From NCBI GenBank assembly GCA_937944385.1, contig CALDYQ010000044.1:1-34339 (forward strand): 34,339 bases of DNA. The letters are read 5' to 3'. The notes under the pieces are model-generated. The model did not search any database. It saw only the letters and a program-made list of their open reading frames with translations, and had not been told where the DNA came from. Position 1 is the stretch's first letter. Each line of letters starts with the position of its first letter. Of this stretch, positions 25,875-32,821 are shown in pieces. The position numbers were made by a program, and so were the translations under genes. The DNA comes from an uncultured Burkholderiales bacterium. GTDB taxonomy: Bacteria; Pseudomonadota; Gammaproteobacteria; Burkholderiales; Casimicrobiaceae.

Positions 25875-26765
25875 ATGCTACCGACCCGCCTTACGTTTGC
25901 GGTGCACGTGCGCCCCTTCCCCGTCGGCTTCGCCGTGGCCGTGCTCGCGACGCTCGCAGTCGCCCTTGGCGGCTGTGCCACGTTGCCCGGCCCGTCCGAC
26001 GGACTGACCGTCGACCGCACCACCTACAACGCGAAGAGCCAGGACTCGCGCGTGCAGTTTCTGATCCTGCACTTCACCTTCGCCGACAACGAGCGCTCGA
26101 TCCGCATCCTGACCGAGGGCCCCGTGTCCTCGCACTACCTCGTCACCGAGCGCGTGGGCGACATTCCGCCCAAGGTCTATCAGCTCGTTCCGGAAGAGCG
26201 TCGCGCCTGGCATGCGGGTCGAAGCCACTGGGACGGCGTCACCCACATCAACGCGAGTTCGATCGGCATCGAGATCGTGGCCAAGGGCTTCACCGACACA
26301 CCGAACGGCCGCCTCTGGCACGACTATCCCGACGAGCAGATGGATCTCGTCCTTGCCCTGTCGCGCGACATCATCACGCGCCACCAGATCCGGCCGGATC
26401 GGGTGCTCGGGCACTCCGACATTGCGCCCACGCGCAAGAACGATCCGGGCCCGAAGTTCCCCTGGCGCCGCTTCGCGCGCGAGGGGCTCATCGCCTGGCC
26501 CGACGAGGCGCTCGTGCGCGAGCGGCTGCCGCAGTTCCAGGCGGCGCTCCCGCCGATCGGCTGGTTTCAGGAGAAACTCACGCAGCACGGCTTCGACGTG
26601 CCGGTCACCGGCGTTCTCGATGCCGTGACCCGCGCGAGCCTCGAAGCCTTCCAGATGAAGTACCGTCCGGCCCGGTTCGACGGCACGCCAGACGCCGAAA
26701 CCGCGGCGCTGCTCGATGTGATCACCTCGCCGGAGGGCTTTCGTGTGCAACCGGGCCTATGGTGA
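25875..26765 (+). CDS. amiD: N-acetylmuramoyl-L-alanine amidase, AmiD-like lipoprotein
   Basis: An Amidase_2-fold enzyme that removes the stem peptide from MurNAc. ATG 25875 gives 296 residues with a lipoprotein signal ending at Cys34 (VALGGC). Zinc ligands His66 (LILHFTF), His180 (LGHSDIAP) and Asp190 (NDPGPKFPW) have the ten-residue His/Asp spacing of E. coli AmiD. A C-terminal PG_binding_1 domain spans residues ~225-285. A GTG at 25836 is in frame but unlikely. The serine hydrolase gene starts inside its last 7 bases. TATCGT ends 8 bases before the ATG, with no ribosome-binding site. Confidence 0.93.
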   Translation: MLPTRLTFAVHVRPFPVGFAVAVLATLAVALGGCATLPGPSDGLTVDRTTYNAKSQDSRVQFLILHFTFADNERSIRILTEGPVSSHYLVTERVGDIPPKVYQLVPEERRAWHAGRSHWDGVTHINASSIGIEIVAKGFTDTPNGRLWHDYPDEQMDLVLALSRDIITRHQIRPDRVLGHSDIAPTRKNDPGPKFPWRRFAREGLIAWPDEALVRERLPQFQAALPPIGWFQEKLTQHGFDVPVTGVLDAVTRASLEAFQMKYRPARFDGTPDAETAALLDVITSPEGFRVQPGLW

Positions 26766-28162
26766 GCCGGTCGCGGCGAGCGCTGATCACGGCGGCCTGG
26801 CCCGGGTTGCTCACGGCCTGTGCCGGCCGGATCGGCCCGCGAGGCGCCACGCCATCGAGCGACGACTTGCGCGCTGAACTGGATCCAGCGCTTCGCGCGA
26901 TCGTCGAACGACCGGGCCGCGCGCTCGCGAGCCTGGCCGCGGCCGTGGTACGGGCGGGGGAGATCGTCTACACGGGTGCCTTCGGCCGCGCATGGATCGA
27001 TCCCGAGGGACGGGGTCGAGATCGCCCGGCCACGGTCGACACGCTCTATCGCATCGCCTCGGTCTCGAAGCTCGTGGTCGCGCTCGCGGCGGCAGAGCTT
27101 TGCGCCCAGGGCCGGCTCGAGCCCGACGGGGATCTCGGCGAGGTGCTCGGGTTCGCTTTGCGCAACCCGCATCACCCGAAAGTGCCGATCACGCTCGCGC
27201 ACCTTCTTTCGCACACGTCGTCGCTTTCAGACGCCGCGGGCTACAACTTTCCCGAGGGTACGGCGCTCGCCGACGTGCTCACCGCCTCCGGCGCGCGCTT
27301 CGCCCATGGGCGCGCCTGGCAGCATCCGCTCGCCCCGGGGCACGCGCCGGGGACGTTCTTCCGCTACTGCAATCTCGGCTTCGGTGTGGCCGCGCAGGCC
27401 ATGGAGCGGGCAACCGGCGAGCGCTTCGACCGCCTGATGCAGCGGCTCGTCTTCGGCCCGCTCGGCCTCACGGCCACCTTCGATCCCGCGCGGCTCGTGG
27501 CCGCCGAGCGCGAGCGCTTTGCCACGCTCTACCGCAAGCGGCCCGCGGGCGATGGCGATCTGCGCTGGAACCCGGAGGGCCCGTGGGTGCCTCAGGTCGA
27601 TGACTTCTCGCGTGTCGAGCCAAAACCGCGCGCGAGCGCCGCCTATGTGCCGGGGACCAACGGCAGCCTGTTTGCGCCGCAAGGTGGCTTGCGAATCTCG
27701 GTGACCGATCTCGCGCGGCTCATGGCCGTGCTGCTCCGGCGTGGTCAGGATGAAACCGGGCGGCAGGTGTTCTCGCCGCGGGCGATCGAACTGCTCCTCA
27801 CCGAGCGATGGCGTCACGACCCGGGCGCCTTCGGCGGGCGCGGCAACCGGGCGGCGGACGACGAGGGCGCGGGCGGGCTCTTCAATGCCTGGGGCTTGGG
27901 CCCTCAGCGCTTTCTCGATCTCTCCGGCGGACCGGGCCGCGGCGACCGACTCGTCGAGGGCGGCGGCTTCACAGGCTGGGGGCACCTCGGCAACGCCTAC
28001 GGACTGACCGCCTGTTTCGCCTTCGATCCCGCGCGCGGGCACGGCTTCATCTTTCTCTCGGGCGGCACCGCCTTCGACCCCGAGACCGAGCGCGGGGCGT
28101 TCTCGGCGCAGTATCGTTATGAGGAGATGATCGCGACCGCGCTGTCGCGCGTCTGGACTTGA
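26759..28162 (+). CDS. Serine hydrolase, class C beta-lactamase / DD-peptidase fold
   Basis: A 467-residue exported protein. The N-terminus SRSRRALITAAWPGLLTAC21 looks like a lipoprotein signal with an Arg-rich start. Ser101-x-x-Lys104 (ASVSKL) and Tyr203-Cys-Asn205 (FRYCNLGFG) are the first two motifs of the fold. A C-terminal GWGHLG may be the HxG third motif. The family contains esterases, D-amino-acid peptidases and beta-lactamases, so the substrate is open. It overlaps the AmiD gene by 7 bases, indicating one operon and possibly joint action on peptidoglycan fragments. Confidence 0.9.
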   Translation: MVSRSRRALITAAWPGLLTACAGRIGPRGATPSSDDLRAELDPALRAIVERPGRALASLAAAVVRAGEIVYTGAFGRAWIDPEGRGRDRPATVDTLYRIASVSKLVVALAAAELCAQGRLEPDGDLGEVLGFALRNPHHPKVPITLAHLLSHTSSLSDAAGYNFPEGTALADVLTASGARFAHGRAWQHPLAPGHAPGTFFRYCNLGFGVAAQAMERATGERFDRLMQRLVFGPLGLTATFDPARLVAAERERFATLYRKRPAGDGDLRWNPEGPWVPQVDDFSRVEPKPRASAAYVPGTNGSLFAPQGGLRISVTDLARLMAVLLRRGQDETGRQVFSPRAIELLLTERWRHDPGAFGGRGNRAADDEGAGGLFNAWGLGPQRFLDLSGGPGRGDRLVEGGGFTGWGHLGNAYGLTACFAFDPARGHGFIFLSGGTAFDPETERGAFSAQYRYEEMIATALSRVWT

Positions 28163-28198
28163 GCCATTCCTCAATCATTTCGTGAGTCAGGAGCAACG

Positions 28199-28591
28199 AT
28201 GTTCAGCCATATCTTCGTCGGAACCAACGATGTCGAGTGCGCAAAGCGCTTCTACGATGCGGCGCTCGCCGTGCTGGGGGCTGCGCCCGGGACGATCGGC
28301 ACCAACAAGACGGGCCAGCGGCGCGTGGCCTACCGTCACGACGGGGCGACCTTCTGTGCAACCGAACCGATCAACGGCCAGCCCGCAACCTTCGCCAATG
28401 GCGGCACGGTCGGCTTCCGCTGCGCCTCTCCGGAGATGGTCGATGCCTTCCACGCCGCAGCGGTAGCGAACGGCGGCACATCGATCGAGGATCCGCCCGG
28501 CTGGCGCGAGGGCGCCTCGGGGCGGCTCTATCTTGCTTACGTGCGTGACCCGGACGGCAACAAGCTCTGCGCGCTCCACCGCCCCGAGTGA
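28199..28591 (+). CDS. VOC-fold (glyoxalase/dioxygenase superfamily) protein
   Basis: A 130-residue single VOC domain. MFSHIFVGTNDVECAKRFYDAAL gives the first beta-alpha-beta unit, and LAYVRDPDGNKLCALHRPE the last, with the usual DPDGN loop. VOC proteins bind metal and act as glyoxalases, isomerases or resistance proteins; the substrate cannot be told. CAGGAG precedes the ATG. It follows the serine hydrolase by 36 bases and converges on the LD-carboxypeptidase gene with an 8-base gap. Confidence 0.9.
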   Translation: MFSHIFVGTNDVECAKRFYDAALAVLGAAPGTIGTNKTGQRRVAYRHDGATFCATEPINGQPATFANGGTVGFRCASPEMVDAFHAAAVANGGTSIEDPPGWREGASGRLYLAYVRDPDGNKLCALHRPE

Positions 28592-28599
28592 ACACGGCT

Positions 28600-29688
28600 T
28601 CAGAGGACCGCGGGCTCGAGCAAGGTGAGCGTTTGCGCGTCGGCATCCAGCCGCGCGCGGATGCCCAGGGGCAACACGCCCTGCGGTGCGATGTGGCCGA
28701 AGGGCAGGCCGTAGACCGCGGGCACGTCGATCGCACCGAAGCGTTCCTCGAGCACCTGCGCGAGCGTGTGCTTGGAGCCCGGCTCGCCGTCCGTATCGAC
28801 CGAGCGACGAAAGACGCCGAGCGCAAGGCCAGCGATCCGCTCGAAGCCGCCTGAGTGCTGCAACTGGAAGAGCATGCGATCGAGGCGGTAGGGCGCCTCG
28901 CCGATCTCTTCGAGAAAGAGCAGGTGCCCGGCGAGCGGTGCGGCAAACGCAGTGCCGATCAGGCTCGAAAGCACGGCGAGATTGCCGCCGACCAGTGGGC
29001 CTTCGGCCACGCCGCCGCGCAGCGTGCGGATGCGATCCTCGTCGTTGCGCGCGGCGCGCACGACCTGCTCAGGCGGCGGCGTGATCGTGACCCCAGCGCG
29101 GCCTTCGAAGAGCACATCCTCCACGTGACGCTGGCTCCACGGGGCGAACTGCGAGCCCGCGACGACGCCGTGAAAGCTCACCAGGCCCGCATGCTGGTAG
29201 AGCGAGACGAGCAGGGCCGTGATGTCGGAGAAGCCGATCAGGATTTTCGGGTGGGCCCGGATCAGCCGGTAGTCGAGATGCGGCAGGAGCATGGCCGCCC
29301 CCGAGCCACCCCGGGCGGGCCAGATTGCGCGCACGTCGCGGTCGAGAAAGGCGCCGTGCAGATCGGCAAGCCGCTCCTTGAGGGTGCCGCCATAGTTGCC
29401 CGATCGGCTGCGCACGCTGCGCGCGAGTTTCACCCGGACCCCGAGAGATTCGAGGTTCCGTACCGCGCGTTCCAGCTGCTCGTCGCTGACATGGCCCGAA
29501 GGCGAGATGATCGCGACCCAGTCGCCGCTTCGGAGCCGTGGCGGCTTGACGAGCGGCTGCCGGTGTGCCCTGGCCAGCGCAGCGCGCGCGTGATGGGGCC
29601 AGCCAGCCAAGGCCGCGGAGAGCCCCACCGCCGCCATGGCAGCGAGCCATCGACGGCGTGCTTCGGAGGATCGGGAGCGGTTCGTCAC
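28600..29688 (-). CDS. Exported LD-carboxypeptidase (S66 family)
   Basis: A 362-residue S66 peptidase (LdcA/MccF family), which cleaves the L,D bond to terminal D-Ala in muropeptides. Ser154 in IGFSDIT, Glu260 in LFLEEIGE and His332 in LPFGHIAPQG form the catalytic set. GTG 29688 gives an Arg-rich signal (RSRSSEARRRWLAAMAAVGL) that fits Tat export, unlike cytoplasmic E. coli LdcA. It lies just after the terminator of the TonB receptor gene, with no clear ribosome-binding site. An in-frame upstream stretch reaches into that terminator and is not coding. Confidence 0.9.
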   Translation of the reverse strand: MTNRSRSSEARRRWLAAMAAVGLSAALAGWPHHARAALARAHRQPLVKPPRLRSGDWVAIISPSGHVSDEQLERAVRNLESLGVRVKLARSVRSRSGNYGGTLKERLADLHGAFLDRDVRAIWPARGGSGAAMLLPHLDYRLIRAHPKILIGFSDITALLVSLYQHAGLVSFHGVVAGSQFAPWSQRHVEDVLFEGRAGVTITPPPEQVVRAARNDEDRIRTLRGGVAEGPLVGGNLAVLSSLIGTAFAAPLAGHLLFLEEIGEAPYRLDRMLFQLQHSGGFERIAGLALGVFRRSVDTDGEPGSKHTLAQVLEERFGAIDVPAVYGLPFGHIAPQGVLPLGIRARLDADAQTLTLLEPAVL

Positions 29689-29692
29689 GGTC

Positions 29693-29732
29693 AAAGAAAA
29701 AGGCCGAAGCCGGGGCTTCCCCGTCTTCGGCC
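29693..29732 (-). terminator. Intrinsic terminator of the TonB receptor gene
   Basis: Read on the minus strand, GGCCGAAG (29732-29725) pairs with CTTCGGCC (29709-29702), with an inner GGGG/CCCC stem, a 3-base loop and one mismatch, then TTTTTCTTT (29701-29693). This is a textbook rho-independent terminator 19 bases after the receptor stop. It ends only about 5 bases before the GTG of the LD-carboxypeptidase gene. Confidence 0.92.
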
Positions 29733-29750
29733 CGCAAGCGCAGCTGTTCG

Positions 29751-32630
29751 CTACTTGAACGAGTAGGTGAAGTTCACCACGTAGGCGCGTCCGCGTGGGT
29801 CGGCCACACGCGGCTCCCACGAACTGCCCGAGCCGAAGTTGCTGTCATACGTGATGGCAAACGGCGGGTCGGTGTCGAGGATGTTCTTGACCAGGCCGGT
29901 GATCGTCAGGTTTTTGATGCCGGTGTAGGTGACCGACAGGTTGTACGTGGTGTAGGCCTTGACTTTTGGCTTCCAGTCCGGAGGGCTCACCAGACCGGCC
30001 GCCACGCCCGGCAAAACCTGATCGTTGTAGCCGCTTCGGTAGATCTGCGAGAGTGTGGTGCTCCACGGGCCCCGGGTGTAGGTGAGCCAGGCACTGTGCT
30101 TCCAGCGCAGGCCCAGGTCACCGGCGAAGCTGAACTGGCCGACTTCGCTCGGGCCGTAATCCACCCCTGGCACGAGGCGCGAGCGTTTCTTGGTGAGATA
30201 GGTGCCCTCCATGCCGGCCGTCCAGCGTGCGCCCATCGTGTTGAAGCTGCCGCGCAGACTGACTTCGATGCCTTCGGTCTGCGAGGAGCCGGAGTTCACC
30301 CAGCGTTGGTCGACCGCGATCAGGCGGCCCGAGGCATCACGAATGAAACGCTCGGGGAAGAAGCGGTAGTTGTCGATCAACTGCCGAAGCGAGAGGATGG
30401 TGATCGTGCCAGTGCGCTCGATGCCCCACCAGTCCACGCCGATCGAGAGGTTCGCATTGGGCTCCCAGACGAAACCCACGGAGGACATCTTGGCTTCCTC
30501 GGGCCGGAGATCGGGCTTGCCGCCCTGGATGATGTTGGCGGCACGGTCGATTGCGGCACAGCCTGGGTCGGTCGTGCTCGGACGGCCCGAGGGGCAGGTG
30601 GCCGGGTCGACGAGGTCGAGGCCGGTGTAGAGTGACTCGGCCGAGCCGTTGAAGAGCTGGTTGAACGTGGGCACCCGGAAGCCTGTGCTGTAGGAGCCTC
30701 GAAGCAGCAAGGCGTTCGAGGGTTTCCAGAGCGCCGAGATCTTCGGGTTGGTGGTCCCACCGAAGCCGCTGTAGCGGTCGTGGCGCGCGGCCGCGGTGAT
30801 TTCGAGGTTCTTGATGACCGGCAACAGCACTTCGGCGTAAGCCGCCGTCACATCGCGTTTTGCGCCCGCGAGGATGTTGGCTTGATCGAAGGGCGCGGCG
30901 ATGATCACGCGCTGGTTGGCCGCCTCGCGCTCATCGCCATTGAAGCGATACTTTTCCACGCGATGATCCAGGCCCAACGCGGCCATGACGTCACCGCCCG
31001 GCAACTTCCAGATGGGGCCGCTCGCGGAGAAGTCCGCTTGCTGCATCGTGTACTTGCCGCCGTAGAGGACGACGCCGCGCGCCGAGGCCTCTTCGAGTGC
31101 GGCGAGGCCCTCGGCACTCTGTCGCTGCCCGGGAAGCAGGAAGATGTTGATCCGCCCGCTGTTCAATGCCGGGATGATGCCCGGGCCGCCATCGCTTGCT
31201 CCGGTTGAGGTCGTACCGCGGAAGTAGTAGCCGCCGCCAAGGGTAGACTTCGCCTGGCTCGTGGCCTGGACCAGCCCGGCGCGATAGTCCCAGCCGCCGA
31301 GGAGCGGACCATCGGCGGTGAGCGCAAAGCGCTGGGTTTTCGCATTGGTCACGATTTCGCGCGGCCCGCACTCGATGCAGCGCCACCGATACGCCAGAGG
31401 CTGGCCGCGCTGCGCCTCGGTGATGCGATCCGGGAAGGCGGCCATGAGCGCGTTGAAGACGTAGTCGTAGCTCTCTTGCGAAAAGCTGTTGCGCGGGTAG
31501 CGAAGCTGCTGTGTCGTCGTGTTGGGTGTGAGTTGCAGGTTCGAAAAGCGCTTGGCCGAGTCGGAATCCGAGGCCGTGAACTCGCCGGCCACGCGGTGCT
31601 CGCCGAACTTGAGCGTGCCGCGGGCGACCAGACTCAGGGTCTGAATGGGCTGCTGCAGCACCGCAGCCTTGCCGGTGTCCCAGGCGCAGGCGAGTCCGGC
31701 TTGCGGGAAATCCCACAGGAGTGCGTCATAGTCGGCCATCCCCGGGATGGCGTTACAGCCGGGCTGTCCGGGCAGGCGCAGCACGTTGATGCCGCCGCGG
31801 GCGCTCACACTCGTGCCCGGGATGTTGGGGAAGGCTGCTGCGTTCGGAAACAGCGTCCCGGAGAGCGGGAAGATCGTTGCGAACGGGGTGCCCCGCGTGT
31901 CCACCGAGAGCCCGCGGTTGGGCTGGAAGGTGTTGACGAAGTCACGTTGATCACCGCGCAGCGCCTTGGCATCGCGGTAGGCGATGTTGGCGATGAAGTT
32001 GTAGCCATCGCGCTCGAGGTTTCCGGTGCCAGCAAGCAGGGCGGCATTGAAGATGTTGCCGCCGCCGGCTTCGGTGACATCGGCCGTGCCGCGTACGGTC
32101 ACGCCCGTGTAGTCGGTGCGCAGGATGAAGTTGATGACCCCGCCGATGGCGTCCGTGCCGTAGATCGCCGAGGCGCCGTCCTTGAGGATCTCCACCCGCT
32201 CGACCGCAGCCATCGGAATCTGGTTCAGATCCACCACGCCGCCATTGAGACCATGCGCGGCCACGCGGCGACCATTGAGCAGGATCAGGGTGGCGTTCGA
32301 GCCCTGGCCACGGAGGTTCGCGCTCGTGGCACCGTTGTTGCCGCGCTGCGCGCCGCCCACGACATCCGCGTTGGAGGCGAGGTTGTCCAGACCATTGCCG
32401 TTGACGCTCAGGTTCAGGATCAGCTGCTCGGCCGTCGTGATGCCCTCGCGTTCGAGTTCGGCCCGCGTGATGACCTGTAGCGGCAGCGCGCCTTCGGTTG
32501 CAACCCGCTTGATGCTCGAGCCGGTGATCTCGACTCGCTCGACGCGGGTGGGCTCATTCGTGCTCTGGGCGATGGCGGCAGTCGAGGCGACCGCGACCGA
32601 AACCGCCATGGCGATTCGCTTGAGTTTCAC
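29751..32630 (-). CDS. TonB-dependent outer-membrane receptor
   Basis: A 959-residue outer-membrane importer from GTG 32630 (MKLKRIAMAVSVAVASTAAIA, cleaved before Gln22), with GGAGAAG upstream. The plug domain has VERVEITGSSIKR, LRGQGSNATLILLNGRRVA and VERVEILKDGASAIYGTDAIGG. The rest is a 22-strand-type barrel. The C-terminal segment ends NFTYSFK, so the last residue is Lys rather than the usual aromatic. It moves a substrate into the periplasm using TonB energy. The ligand is unknown; its neighbours LD-carboxypeptidase and PBP4 make a muropeptide conceivable. A longer in-frame ATG upstream lacks signal-peptide features. Confidence 0.93.
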   Translation of the reverse strand: MKLKRIAMAVSVAVASTAAIAQSTNEPTRVERVEITGSSIKRVATEGALPLQVITRAELEREGITTAEQLILNLSVNGNGLDNLASNADVVGGAQRGNNGATSANLRGQGSNATLILLNGRRVAAHGLNGGVVDLNQIPMAAVERVEILKDGASAIYGTDAIGGVINFILRTDYTGVTVRGTADVTEAGGGNIFNAALLAGTGNLERDGYNFIANIAYRDAKALRGDQRDFVNTFQPNRGLSVDTRGTPFATIFPLSGTLFPNAAAFPNIPGTSVSARGGINVLRLPGQPGCNAIPGMADYDALLWDFPQAGLACAWDTGKAAVLQQPIQTLSLVARGTLKFGEHRVAGEFTASDSDSAKRFSNLQLTPNTTTQQLRYPRNSFSQESYDYVFNALMAAFPDRITEAQRGQPLAYRWRCIECGPREIVTNAKTQRFALTADGPLLGGWDYRAGLVQATSQAKSTLGGGYYFRGTTSTGASDGGPGIIPALNSGRINIFLLPGQRQSAEGLAALEEASARGVVLYGGKYTMQQADFSASGPIWKLPGGDVMAALGLDHRVEKYRFNGDEREAANQRVIIAAPFDQANILAGAKRDVTAAYAEVLLPVIKNLEITAAARHDRYSGFGGTTNPKISALWKPSNALLLRGSYSTGFRVPTFNQLFNGSAESLYTGLDLVDPATCPSGRPSTTDPGCAAIDRAANIIQGGKPDLRPEEAKMSSVGFVWEPNANLSIGVDWWGIERTGTITILSLRQLIDNYRFFPERFIRDASGRLIAVDQRWVNSGSSQTEGIEVSLRGSFNTMGARWTAGMEGTYLTKKRSRLVPGVDYGPSEVGQFSFAGDLGLRWKHSAWLTYTRGPWSTTLSQIYRSGYNDQVLPGVAAGLVSPPDWKPKVKAYTTYNLSVTYTGIKNLTITGLVKNILDTDPPFAITYDSNFGSGSSWEPRVADPRGRAYVVNFTYSFK

Positions 32631-32723
32631 TGCACTTCTCCGTGGGTTCCCTTGGGGTGTCTCGATGATCTCGTGGGGCGGCCCTGCGGCCGTTTCTCCG
32701 CTGCCTGCCCCGCCTTGGCGGTC

Positions 32724-32754
32724 ATTATCGGCCGCTCTCCGCGGCATGTGTCAA
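32724..32754 (-). promoter_or_regulatory. Promoter of the TonB receptor with a dyad in its spacer
   Basis: On the minus strand, TTGACA (plus 32749-32754) and GATAAT (plus 32724-32729) are 19 bases apart. The spacer holds the dyad GCCGC-tctcc-GCGGC (plus 32731-32745). A long spacer with a central dyad is the layout of MerR-family-controlled promoters. Transcription would start near 32717, leaving an ~87-base leader before the GTG. Confidence 0.55.
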
Positions 32755-32821
32755 TCAGATGACGGAATTCGGGTGCGCCGTGTCGGGCTTGGCACAATCG
32801 CCACAGTGCGCGACTCGCGAG

